Below are positions 57,165 to 64,000 of a DNA stretch of 64,000 bases, in pieces. Under the pieces are notes generated by a model, which was not told the origin of the DNA, did no database searches, and saw only the letters and a program-made list of their open reading frames with translations. Location: positions 124,001 through 188,000 of the forward strand of contig NZ_JAXCLX010000001.1 in assembly GCF_034044635.1 (NCBI RefSeq), written 5' to 3'. A program made the position numbers and the translations under genes. Every line of letters begins with the position of its first letter. Position 1 is the first letter of the stretch. This DNA is from Dongia rigui. Lineage in GTDB: Bacteria > Pseudomonadota > Alphaproteobacteria > Dongiales > Dongiaceae.

Positions 57165-57899
57165 TCAGGTCCGGATGACCAGCAGGGTCTGGCGGATGCC
57201 GTCGATTTCCGTCTCGGTCAGTGGATCGAAGCTGATCGTCGCGCTGGGCGCGTGGCGAAGTGCGACCGTTTCCAGGAGCGATCGGGGGCTGGCCCAGGCG
57301 AGGCCGGAAAGCTGGCGCCGCTCCGCCGTCTCGGGAAAATGCACCAGGGCGGTGCTGCCCGGTGACATCAACGAGACGATGCTGCCGATGTAAGAATCAA
57401 GACGCGCTTCCGGCACCTTCGAGCAAACGTGCCAGGACGCGATCACGCGCGGCTTGTCGGCGCGGACCTTGGCAAGTGTTGCCGGATTGATGACCCCGAG
57501 ATTGGGCGCCTTGGCGGCAACCCAGGCGGGGTCGAGCCGGTCCAGACCCAGCTTGTAGAACTCGTCGGTGATGTCCACGCCCCAATACTTGCCGGGTTCC
57601 AGGAAGTTCATCACGGCGGTACCCAGCCGCAACGATCCGCAACCATAATCTACCGCAACATCATTGGGTTGCAGCCCGTACTTCCGGAGAAAGTCGAGGA
57701 GTTCCGTGTGCTCACGCACCGGCCGCGCTGCCGAGCCGATGGCGGGATGGCCATCGCCGTGACGGATCTTCTTCATCACCGTGTGGACGTAGTAATCCTC
57801 ATAGGGTGCAAAGGGATTCCGGATGCGCCAGCCGATATAGCGCCTGAAGGTGCGCCACCAGCGCCTTGCGGTGAATTTATGAGCCACTAATAACCCCAC
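57165..57899 (-). CDS. Class I SAM-dependent methyltransferase
   Basis: A 244-residue protein with a Rossmann-like motif I VAVDYGCGSLRLGTAVMNFL near residue 80 and motif II at YWGVDIT; VIASWHVCSKVP resembles a later motif. The first 40 residues are very basic (KFTARRWWRTFRRYIGWRIR), suggesting contact with membrane lipid head groups or nucleic acid. No genomic partner suggests a substrate. It abuts hutC tail to tail. Confidence 0.8.
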   Translation of the reverse strand: MGLLVAHKFTARRWWRTFRRYIGWRIRNPFAPYEDYYVHTVMKKIRHGDGHPAIGSAARPVREHTELLDFLRKYGLQPNDVAVDYGCGSLRLGTAVMNFLEPGKYWGVDITDEFYKLGLDRLDPAWVAAKAPNLGVINPATLAKVRADKPRVIASWHVCSKVPEARLDSYIGSIVSLMSPGSTALVHFPETAERRQLSGLAWASPRSLLETVALRHAPSATISFDPLTETEIDGIRQTLLVIRT

Positions 57900-58007
57900 G
57901 AAGCGACAAGCCGGCTAAGCGGCTCGATTGGGCGGCGAACCTAACCAGATTCCCGCGCGCCGCCAAGCCGCGATTACTGGGCCCGCCGCGACAAACTGCC
58001 AACCCAT

Positions 58008-58050
58008 TGTGACCTCAGTCACAGACGGCCGGCCGGTTCATGCCTAGATT
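58008..58050 (+). promoter_or_regulatory. CRP-type dyad and -10 box (class II promoter)
   Basis: TGTGA-CCTCAG-TCACA (58008-58023) is a perfect CRP/FNR-family TGTGA-N6-TCACA consensus. A -10-like TAGATT lies at 58045-58050 with no -35. The dyad centre (58015.5) is 41.5 bases before an A at 58057, exactly the class II activator position. Confidence 0.6.
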
Positions 58051-58056
58051 CTGGTC

Positions 58057-58142
58057 ATGAAGCGGGGTTCACCCAACCGTCCCCATCTCCGCTTCAGAGT
58101 GCGGGCGTCCGGTGCCATCCCCATCGGGCGCCCGCTTTATTG
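58057..58142 (+). ncRNA. Predicted two-hairpin small RNA
   Basis: The predicted transcript (about 86 bases) begins at the start implied by the CRP-type promoter. A first hairpin pairs TGAAGCGG (58058-58065) with CCGCTTCA (58089-58096) and presents a C-rich loop with CCCCATCTCC. A second, 11-bp stem (58101-58111 with 58125-58135, one G-T pair) is followed by TTTATTG, an intrinsic terminator. A small open frame runs through the same bases but has no ribosome site. No known RNA family is recognised; this is a prediction from promoter, structure and terminator. Confidence 0.5.
58101..58141 (+). terminator. Intrinsic terminator of the predicted small RNA
   Basis: GCGGGCGTCCG (58101-58111) pairs with CGGGCGCCCGC (58125-58135) across a 13-base loop, followed by TTTATT. 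No plus-strand protein gene ends here (hutC ends almost 1 kb upstream), which is why an independent transcript is proposed. Confidence 0.75.
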
Positions 58143-58197
58143 TCCCCTTGCCCTCGACCGCCGCCGGAGGCTAAAGAAGCCCTGCCTTAGAGCTTGG

Positions 58198-58272
58198 GCC
58201 GGCATAGCACAGTGGTAGTGCAGCGGTTTTGTAAACCGAAGGTCGGGGGTTCAAATCCCTCTGCCGGCACCA
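58198..58272 (+). tRNA. tRNA-Thr (TGT)
   Basis: 75 bases including encoded CCA. The sequence has GCCGGCATAGCACAGTGG at the 5' end, an anticodon arm CGGTTTTGTAAACCG with anticodon TGT, T arm GGGGGTTCAAATCCCTC and a fully paired GCCGGCA/TGCCGGC acceptor stem. Confidence 0.97.
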
Positions 58273-58299
58273 TTTCCCCTTGAATTAGAGCTTCCGGCA

Positions 58300-58848
58300 T
58301 TACCGACGGGCGACGCGCCAGAGCGTCGGCAGCAGCGCGCAAGCCAGGGCGATCTTCACACCTTCCGCCGGCAGGAACGGGACCACGCCAAGGCTCAATG
58401 CCTGCGCCAGGCCGACCTTGGTGGCCAGCCAACCCGCACCCATCCCCAGCATGACCGCCTCGCCGATCACAAAGGCGACAAGTGTGGTCACGACCGAGCG
58501 GCCATGGCCGCGATCGGCCAGCCACCCGACAAGTGTGGCGGCCACAAGAAAACCGACCAGATAGCCGGCCGTCGGGCCGGCAAGGCCGGCGGCGCTGGCA
58601 AAGACCGGCAGGCCGATCGTGCCTTCGATCAGATAGGTGATGAGGGTGGCAGCGCCGAGGCGCGCGCCAAACGCCGCACCGATCATCAGCACGACAAAAG
58701 TCTGCATCGTCATCGGCACCGGCCAGAACGGCACCTGAATATGCGCCGAAATCGCCAGGGCCAGCGTCCCCACCAGAACGGCCAGCACCTGCTGCACGCG
58801 GCTGACGGCAAGGCCCGACCAGAAAGTTTCGGCAAGTGTCGCGTTCAT
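58300..58848 (-). CDS. bioY: Biotin transporter BioY
   Basis: Substrate-binding (S) membrane component of an ECF-type biotin transporter, 182 residues with six hydrophobic segments. VPFWPVPMTMQTFVVLMIGAAFG and GPTAGYLVGFLVAATLVGWLAD are the family motifs. No bioM/bioN energising genes are adjacent, so it may work alone or with a distant ECF module, both known for BioY. ATG 58848 was chosen over the in-frame ATG at 58896, which sits in the loop of a leader hairpin. Confidence 0.92.
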   Translation of the reverse strand: MNATLAETFWSGLAVSRVQQVLAVLVGTLALAISAHIQVPFWPVPMTMQTFVVLMIGAAFGARLGAATLITYLIEGTIGLPVFASAAGLAGPTAGYLVGFLVAATLVGWLADRGHGRSVVTTLVAFVIGEAVMLGMGAGWLATKVGLAQALSLGVVPFLPAEGVKIALACALLPTLWRVARR

Positions 58849-58881
58849 GGCGAGAGATCCTATATTGGCAAGATTAAACAA

Positions 58882-58914
58882 GGAGATAGAGGGCATCTAA
58901 GCACCTTTATCTCC
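58882..58914 (-). other. Inverted repeat in the bioY leader
   Basis: GGAGATAGAGG (58882-58892) and CCTTTATCTCC (58904-58914) form an 11-bp inverted repeat with one mismatch and an 11-base loop. A second short palindrome GCCGCTTATAGCGGC lies upstream around 58926-58940. No BioR-type TTATNNATAA site was seen, so the regulator, if any, is unknown. Confidence 0.4.
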
Positions 58915-58990
58915 AGCTTGATCAGCCGCTTATAGCGGCAAACCCAGCCTCATGCCACCCTTGGATCGGAAGGGGTATTGGGACGCCATA

Positions 58991-59021
58991 CCGCACGCCC
59001 GCGCTCAGCGCGAACGTGCGG
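58991..59021 (-). other. Hairpin downstream of the OmpA-domain gene
   Basis: CCGCACG (58991-58997) pairs with CGTGCGG (59015-59021), with an inner CGCGC/GCGCG stem, giving a stable hairpin 8 bases after the stop codon on the minus strand. No T run follows, so terminator function is uncertain. Confidence 0.45.
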
Positions 59022-59028
59022 CTGTCGG

Positions 59029-59967
59029 TCAGAAACGGACGCCAAATGTCGTGTTGATGATGCCCTCGTCGAGATCCCGGTTGAACGGGATGTCGTAGGC
59101 GAGCTTGCCGATGAAGCGACCGGCAGCGAAGCCGACCTCGGGGCCCGCCACGAAATCATCGTCGAAGCCGGAACCGTAGAGGTAGCCGAAATTACCGCCG
59201 GCATGGCCCCGGAACGCATCGTCGCCGAAGGTAAAATCAAGACTGGCGACACTTCGCCCACCAAAGCCGTCATTGGGCGTATCGAAATGATAGAAGCCCG
59301 CCTGCTCGACACCCGCCGACAGCCAAGGCGTAACCGGCACGTCGACCGCGAAATTGAGGCCGCCGAGCTGGCTGTCATGGCCCGCTTCATCTTCGAGATT
59401 GTATCCGTAATAGGGACCGACGCTGAATATCCACTTTGGCATTTGCTTTTCACGCACGGGCTGTGGCGCCGGCTCTGTCACCGGCGCGGGCGTCGGCGCG
59501 GGTGCCATCTCGGCGACCGGGGCCGGTGGCTGCTCAATGGCGATGTCGACACGGCGGTTACCGGCTTCCGGGACACCGTCCCCGGTCGGCACCGCCGGAT
59601 CGGTTTCACCGAGTGCCTCACCCGTGATTGCCGCCTGCGGCACGCCGAGCGCCATCAGTTCATTGGCGACTGCCTGTTCACGGCGTTCGGACAGCGCCTG
59701 GTTGTAACCCGAACTCCCCGATGTGTCGGTATGTCCGCGCACCGAGATGCGGGCTGAACCAGACCGCTGAAACTCCTGGGCGGCCTGGGCGATGACCGAC
59801 CTCGCCTCGGCATTCAAGGTCGACTTGTCGAGTGCGAAGTAGACAACAAACCCGCCAGCGGGGTTCGCTTGTGCACTTTGCGCAGTGGAAAGCCCGGAAT
59901 CCTGGGCGGTCGCGAGGCCCGTCGACGCCAACAGCGTCGTCAGGGATAGGGCGATAACATGTTTCAT
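59029..59967 (-). CDS. OmpA-domain outer-membrane protein with reversed domain order
   Basis: A 312-residue exported protein. Signal peptide residues 1-21 (MKHVIALSLTTLLASTGLAT). An OmpA peptidoglycan-binding domain comes first (about residues 38-147: FVVYFALDKSTL, RGHTDTSGSSGYNQALSERR, GNRRVDIAIE). Then a Pro/Ala linker (about 148-175) and a C-terminal beta-barrel-like half (WIFSVGPYYGYNL to the end) terminating in Phe (TTFGVRF), the usual outer-membrane sorting signal. Classical OmpA has the barrel first. Function is inferred as outer-membrane anchoring to peptidoglycan. Confidence 0.85.
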   Translation of the reverse strand: MKHVIALSLTTLLASTGLATAQDSGLSTAQSAQANPAGGFVVYFALDKSTLNAEARSVIAQAAQEFQRSGSARISVRGHTDTSGSSGYNQALSERREQAVANELMALGVPQAAITGEALGETDPAVPTGDGVPEAGNRRVDIAIEQPPAPVAEMAPAPTPAPVTEPAPQPVREKQMPKWIFSVGPYYGYNLEDEAGHDSQLGGLNFAVDVPVTPWLSAGVEQAGFYHFDTPNDGFGGRSVASLDFTFGDDAFRGHAGGNFGYLYGSGFDDDFVAGPEVGFAAGRFIGKLAYDIPFNRDLDEGIINTTFGVRF

Positions 59968-60319
59968 TGGTTGATCCTCCTGAGGCTGGGGTCAAAGGGA
60001 TCCGCGAATGACAAAGGATGGCTGCATCTCAAGGAAGAACGCTCAGATGCCGTTTCATCGTTGGCCAGGCTTTCGCGGATAACCCCTCAGGTCGACCCCT
60101 AACACTCATGCATGGGTGTTGGCGCATGCTCACCAGCCGACGGCCAGGCATCGCTTCAGCTTCCATAACGGTGAAAAACGCCAATTGTTCCAATGCAGCG
60201 GTCAGGCTGGCGGCGATTTGCGCGACCGGCCTGCCTCGCCAAGATGAAGAGGTAGCCGCGAGATGCCAGCCAGGGTGTTTACCGCGCCACTGGCCGGTGC
60301 AGGCCTCGCGCGGTCGTTT
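59968..60319. other. Gene-free region upstream of the OmpA-domain gene
   Basis: The 352 bases hold a GGAG ribosome site for the OmpA-domain gene and a 20-base near-perfect palindrome at 60101-60120. An open frame on the plus strand (60018-60323) has no ribosome site or recognisable protein character and is not called. No clear sigma-70 promoter is seen. Confidence 0.4.
60101..60120. promoter_or_regulatory. 20-base palindrome, possible operator
   Basis: AACACTCATG/CATGGGTGTT is a 20-base palindrome with a single mismatched pair, about 135 bases before the OmpA-domain gene. No known regulator site is matched. Confidence 0.35.
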
Positions 60320-60565
60320 TTAGTGGTGTCTGCGTAAGATCACTCCGCACGCGAACATAAGCGCCCAGAACGCAGCGCCGAACGCAAACCAGCCTGGGCT
60401 GACTGATTTTGGACTTGGCGCGGACTCGGCGTCTTCCGTTTCTGCCGCAGGCGGTCGCTCGAACAGGCCCCAGATCCAGTAAATCAGTGACAGGACGAGA
60501 AATGCGACAGCCGCCGAGCCAAACAGCCCGGCAATACCAAAATTCTGGTGATCGATTTCGGGCAC
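60320..60565 (-). CDS. Small two-helix membrane protein (81 residues)
   Basis: From GTG 60565 the frame gives VPEIDHQNFG, a first hydrophobic segment (FGSAAVAFLVLSLIYWIWGLF), an acidic/proline-rich loop (PPAAETEDAESAPSPK), and a second segment (WFAFGAAFWALMFACGVIL) ending RRHH. AGG lies 5 bases before the GTG. The open frame continues to 60652 but the added residues look non-coding. No family is recognised. Confidence 0.5.
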   Translation of the reverse strand: MPEIDHQNFGIAGLFGSAAVAFLVLSLIYWIWGLFERPPAAETEDAESAPSPKSVSPGWFAFGAAFWALMFACGVILRRHH

Positions 60566-60677
60566 GCAACCTATCCGCGGTTTGGAAGCAGTGGCTTGTG
60601 AGGGGCAGTTGGGGATCGGCCAGCGGATGGTCTTGAACTGGACACAAATCATGTGGCTGGATCGTTGGCCACAACGT

Positions 60678-60752
60678 TGGTGAGCCGGGCGGGGTTCGAA
60701 CCCGCGACCCTCTGATTAAAAGTCAGATGCTCTACCGCTGAGCTACCGGCCC
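60678..60752 (-). tRNA. tRNA-Lys (TTT)
   Basis: 75 bases including encoded CCA. The minus strand begins GGGCCGGTAGCTCAGCGG, has anticodon arm CTGACTTTTAATCAG with anticodon TTT, T arm GCGGGTTCGAACCCCGC, and an acceptor stem with one G-U pair. Confidence 0.97.
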
Positions 60753-60792
60753 CACCTTCAACTGCGGCGGCGATGAAATCCCATTATCCGGG

Positions 60793-60823
60793 GCAAAAAG
60801 CAAGCATCGCTTCGTGGCGACGC
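60793..60823 (-). terminator. Terminator after coaD
   Basis: GCGTCGC and GCGATGC (minus strand, 60823-60817 and 60810-60804) form a 7-bp stem with one G-T pair and a 6-base loop, followed by TTGCTTTTTG. It ends the gyrA-coaD transcript about 55 bases after the coaD stop. Confidence 0.6.
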
Positions 60824-60878
60824 AGCACACCCCGCAGCGCAGTCCCGTCGCCAAATTTAATGATTTAAAAACAGATGA

Positions 60879-61403
60879 TTACCGGCCGTTGCTAAAAATC
60901 TTCTTCAGATACTCATCGACCTGGGGCGAGACGAATTCGTCGATTCGACCGCCCAGGCGCCCGATCTCCTTGATGAAGCGCGAGGAGATGAATTGCTGTC
61001 GTTCCGAGGCCATGAGGAAGACGGTCTCGACCTCCGGGTCGAGGCGCGCGTTCATGCCGGCCATCTGGAACTCGTATTCGAAATCCGAGACGGCGCGCAG
61101 GCCCCGGATGATGAAATGGGCGCCCATCTGCTCGACGAAATGCATCAGCAAATTGTCGAAGGCGCGGACCTCGATCTTGTTCGGGTCCAGGCCATTGCGC
61201 GGGTCGGCGATCTCCGACTTCATCAGCGACATGCGCTCGTTGATGGTGAGCAGCGGCCCCTTCCCGGCATTGGTCGAAACGGCAATGATCAGCCGATCCG
61301 CCAGCAGGCAGGCCCGCCGGATGATGTCCATGTGACCATTGGTGACGGGGTCGAACGTACCTGGATAGACCCCGATCCGCTTAGCCCCGACCGCCTCAGC
61401 CAT
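60879..61403 (-). CDS. coaD: Phosphopantetheine adenylyltransferase
   Basis: Penultimate enzyme of coenzyme A synthesis, 174 residues. [20 protein letters not shown] is near the N-terminus with the nucleotidyltransferase TxGH-like NGH motif; [19 protein letters not shown] and [21 protein letters not shown] follow. ATG 61403 ([17 protein letters not shown]) has GGAG 9 bases upstream and overlaps the gyrA end by 8 bases. In-frame ATGs further upstream lie inside gyrA. Confidence 0.95.
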   Translation of the reverse strand: MAEAVGAKRIGVYPGTFDPVTNGHMDIIRRACLLADRLIIAVSTNAGKGPLLTINERMSLMKSEIADPRNGLDPNKIEVRAFDNLLMHFVEQMGAHFIIRGLRAVSDFEYEFQMAGMNARLDPEVETVFLMASERQQFISSRFIKEIGRLGGRIDEFVSPQVDEYLKKIFSNGR

Positions 61404-64000
61404 TGCCCCCATCTCCCCCATCGTCATTGATCGGGCCTTCATCACCTGGGCCGTCACTTTCCTGGCCGTTTACGCCGTCCGGCGCTGCGGCCTCGGCTGC
61501 AGCCGCCTCCGGCGTCCCCTCGGCACCCTCAGCTTCCTCGGCATCCTCGCCGATATCGGGCAGATGGGCTACGGCCACGACCTGCTCGTCACCCGCCACC
61601 TTGAACACCGTGACGCCCTGGGTCTGGCGGCGCGCCACACGGATGTCGTGGATCGGGCAGCGGATGAGCTGCCCACCATCGGTCACCAACATGATCTGGT
61701 CGCGTTCGGTCACGGGGAAGGACGCCGCGACCGAGCCGTTGCGGGCCGAGGTCTCGATATTGGCGATGCCCTGCCCGCCACGACCCGTAACACGGTATTC
61801 ATAGGCCGAAGTACGCTTGCCGAAGCCCTTGGCGGTGATGGTCAGGATCAGTTCGTCCTTGGCCTCAAGTTCCGCCAGGCGCTCAGGTGACAGTTGGACC
61901 GCGTCGCCCGCGGCCGTCTCACCGGCTTCGCTGGCGGTCTCAACCGCCGTCTCGGCCCCCGCATCTTCCGTCTCGGCGCCCTCGCGGCGCTTCTGGGCGG
62001 CGTAGCGCAGATAGGCGTCGCGCTCCTCGGTCTCGACATCGATATGGTTGAGGATCGACATGGAGACGACGGTATCGCCGCTTTCCATCTTGATGCCGCG
62101 GACGCCCACCGAATCGCGGCCGGCAAAGACGCGCACATCGGTGACCGGGAAACGGATCGCCTTGCCGCTGCGGGCGGCGAGCAGGACGTCGTTCTCGTCG
62201 GTGCACACGGCGACGCCGATCAGGCGGTCGCCATCATCCAGCTTCATCGCAATCTTGCCATTGGCCTTCACATCGACGAAATCGCTGAGTTCGTTGCGCC
62301 GGACATAGCCGCTGGCGGTCGCGAACATCACGTGGCTGTTGCGCCAGGTCGCCTCGTCCTCGGGCAGCGGCATCAGGGTCGAGATCGTCTCGCCATCGCC
62401 CAGCGGCAGCATGTTGACCAGCGCCTTGCCGCGCGCCTGCGGGTTGCCGAGCGGCAAACGATAGACCTTGGTCTTGTAGACCATGCCCTTGGTCGAGAAG
62501 AACAGCACCGGCGTATGCGTGTCGGTGACGAAGACCTGGCTGACAAAATCCTCGTCGCGGGTCGACATGCCGGAACGGCCCTTGCCGCCGCGGCGCTGCG
62601 CCCGGTAGGCGGAGAGCGGCACGCGCTTGATATAGCCGCCATGCGTCACGGTAACGACCATGTCCTCGCGCTGGATCAGGTCTTCGATGTCGTGTTCGAA
62701 TTCCGAATCCTCGATCGTCGTCTTGCGCGGCGTCCCGAACTGGCCCCTGATTTCGAGGAGTTCATTGCGCAGGATATTGAGGCGCTTCGGCCGGCTCTCC
62801 AGCGTCTCGAGGTGGTCGAGGATTTCGGTGGAAAGACCCTGCAATTCCTCGGCGATCTTGTCGCGCTCGAGGCCCGTTAGGCGCTGCAGGCGCAGATCGA
62901 GGATGGCCTTGGCCTGTGCCTCAGAGAGGCGATAAGTCTCGGCCGCGCTGATGGGATGTTCCGGATCATCGATGAGGCGGATGAGCGGCGCCACATCGGC
63001 CGCCGGCCAATCGCGCGCCATCAGGCGTTCCTTGGCGGTCACCGGATCGGGTGCCGTCCGGATCAGCTGGATCACCTCGTCGATATTGGCGACGGCGATG
63101 GCAAGGCCCACCAACACATGGGCTCTCTCGCGCGCCTTGCCCAGGTCGAAGATGGTCCGGCGGGTGATCACTTCCTCGCGGAACTCGACAAAGGCAGCGA
63201 TGACCGATTTCAGCGTCAGCATCTCCGGCTTGCCGCCGTTGAGCGCCAGCATGTTGACGCCGAACGAGGACTGCAGCGGCGTGAAGCGGAACAGCTGGTT
63301 GAGGACCACATCCGCCATGGCGTCGCGCTTCAGCTCGACGACGACGCGGACGCCATCGCGGTCGCTCTCGTCGCGCAGATCGGCGATGCCCTCGATGATC
63401 TTCTCGCGCACGCATTCGGCCATGCGCTCGATCATGCGGGCCTTGTTCACCTGGTACGGGACCTCGGTGATGACGATGGCTTCACGGTCCTTGCGGATTT
63501 CCTCGACATGGGTGCGACCGCGCATGACGACCGAGCCACGGCCGAAATGATAGGCCTCACGGATGCCATTGCGGCCGAGGATCATGCCGCCGGTCGGGAA
63601 ATCAGGCCCGGGCACCAGGCGCATCAGCTCGTCGATCGTGATGGCCGGGTCGTCGACATAGGCGCAGCAGGCGTCGATGACTTCGGAAAGATTATGGGTC
63701 GGGATGTTGGTCGCCATGCCGACGGCGATGCCGCCGGCACCGTTGACCAGGAGGTTCGGGAAGCGTGCCGGCAGCACCACCGGCTCCTGGGCGCGGCCGT
63801 CGTAATTGTCCTGGAAGTTGACCGTGTCCTTGTCGATGTCTTCGAGCAGGGCCTCGGCTGCCTTGGAGAGGCGCGATTCCGTGTATCGCATCGCCGCCGG
63901 CGGGTCACCGTCCATCGAGCCGAAATTGCCCTGGCCGTCGACCAGCAGCACGCGGAGCGAGAAATCCTGGGCCATGCGCACCAGGGCGTCGTAGATCGCC
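61396..64000 (-). CDS. gyrA: DNA gyrase subunit A (N-terminus outside the window)
   Basis: GyrA cuts and rejoins DNA during negative supercoiling. The window begins inside the winged-helix domain at [11 protein letters not shown], equivalent to about residue 84 of E. coli GyrA; the resistance-determining Asp (E. coli 87) is retained, while Ser 83 lies outside. The catalytic Tyr is in [11 protein letters not shown] (codon 63883-63885). The GyrA box [12 protein letters not shown] marks the start of the beta-pinwheel C-terminal domain. Two acidic, low-complexity stretches are notable: an insert inside the pinwheel ([19 protein letters not shown]) and a long acidic tail ([12 protein letters not shown] onward). 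Confidence 0.97.
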   Translation of the reverse strand, partial: AIYDALVRMAQDFSLRVLLVDGQGNFGSMDGDPPAAMRYTESRLSKAAEALLEDIDKDTVNFQDNYDGRAQEPVVLPARFPNLLVNGAGGIAVGMATNIPTHNLSEVIDACCAYVDDPAITIDELMRLVPGPDFPTGGMILGRNGIREAYHFGRGSVVMRGRTHVEEIRKDREAIVITEVPYQVNKARMIERMAECVREKIIEGIADLRDESDRDGVRVVVELKRDAMADVVLNQLFRFTPLQSSFGVNMLALNGGKPEMLTLKSVIAAFVEFREEVITRRTIFDLGKARERAHVLVGLAIAVANIDEVIQLIRTAPDPVTAKERLMARDWPAADVAPLIRLIDDPEHPISAAETYRLSEAQAKAILDLRLQRLTGLERDKIAEELQGLSTEILDHLETLESRPKRLNILRNELLEIRGQFGTPRKTTIEDSEFEHDIEDLIQREDMVVTVTHGGYIKRVPLSAYRAQRRGGKGRSGMSTRDEDFVSQVFVTDTHTPVLFFSTKGMVYKTKVYRLPLGNPQARGKALVNMLPLGDGETISTLMPLPEDEATWRNSHVMFATASGYVRRNELSDFVDVKANGKIAMKLDDGDRLIGVAVCTDENDVLLAARSGKAIRFPVTDVRVFAGRDSVGVRGIKMESGDTVVSMSILNHIDVETEERDAYLRYAAQKRREGAETEDAGAETAVETASEAGETAAGDAVQLSPERLAELEAKDELILTITAKGFGKRTSAYEYRVTGRGGQGIANIETSARNGSVAASFPVTERDQIMLVTDGGQLIRCPIHDIRVARRQTQGVTVFKVAGDEQVVAVAHLPDIGEDAEEAEGAEGTPEAAAAEAAAPDGVNGQESDGPGDEGPINDDGGDGGNG

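Larger units (their letters stand above)
57900..58197. other. Intergenic region with the predicted small RNA
   Basis: The 298 bases between the methyltransferase and tRNA-Thr hold the CRP-type promoter, the small RNA and its terminator. Bases 58143-58197 contain TTGCCC (58149-58154) with only a weak -10 for tRNA-Thr. No promoter for the methyltransferase is evident. Confidence 0.5.

Noticed and set aside
58057-58212. A leaderless small frame beginning MKRGSPNRPHLRF
   Set aside because: It runs through the terminator and into tRNA-Thr; an untranslated RNA fits the hairpins better.
58849-58960. BioR operator upstream of bioY
   Set aside because: No TTATNNATAA-like palindrome could be found on either strand.
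60018-60323. A 101-codon plus-strand frame in the OmpA-domain upstream region
   Set aside because: No ribosome site or recognisable features, and it crosses the palindrome at 60101-60120.

Overview
The window reads as a high-GC alphaproteobacterial chromosome, most likely Rhodospirillales-like (inference from gene content and order, not from a database search). Supporting signs are the rpsB-tsf-pyrH-frr-uppS-cdsA-dxr-rseP-bamA string, a short prolyl-tRNA synthetase without the editing insert, a complete nuoA-N run continuing into birA-coaX-rnj, and RNase J. Genes are packed tightly, often with 4-base ATGA overlaps. I see no insertion sequence, prophage, CRISPR array or rRNA operon.

Layout. 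1-8.2 kb (all minus): translation, isoprenoid, phospholipid and envelope genes from rpsB down to a bamA cut by the window edge, with strong hairpins between rpsB/tsf and tsf/pyrH. 8.5-9.2 kb (plus): a secreted cytochrome P460-type protein and a 34-residue peptide. 9.3-12.8 kb: dnaE, flanked on both sides by copies of one long palindromic repeat. 13.2-18.2 kb: an orphan protein, then two tandem Tat-exported PhoX-type phosphatases, each with its own Pho box and terminator. 18.2-21.5 kb: proS-lolC-lolD. 21.5-23.5 kb: two uncharacterised envelope genes. 23.5-41.0 kb: the nuoA-N, birA, coaX, rnj transcription unit encoding respiratory complex I and cofactor/RNA enzymes. 41.3 kb: tRNA-Asp.

41.7-47.2 kb: an RND efflux adaptor/permease pair, a cupin dioxygenase-like gene and an EamA transporter. 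47.3-57.2 kb: a histidine-utilisation locus (hutU-hutI-hutD-hutG, then hutF and hutC divergent) with HutC-type operators at both promoters. It converts urocanate to glutamate by the HutF/HutG two-step route, but hutH is not in the window, and DUF2946, PepSY and membrane-protein genes sit inside the locus. 57.2-60.8 kb: a methyltransferase, a predicted CRP-dependent small RNA, tRNA-Thr, bioY, an OmpA-domain protein with reversed domain order, a small membrane protein and tRNA-Lys. 60.9-64 kb: coaD and gyrA (start of gyrA outside the window).

The most novel-looking signals are regulatory: an intergenic two-hairpin RNA at about 58,057-58,142 behind a perfect TGTGA-N6-TCACA dyad; the paired Pho-box promoters of the duplicated phosphatases; the repeat pair bracketing dnaE; and a type III pantothenate kinase with a changed nucleotide-binding motif. 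All assignments come from reading the sequence; no homology search or RNA folding program was run.
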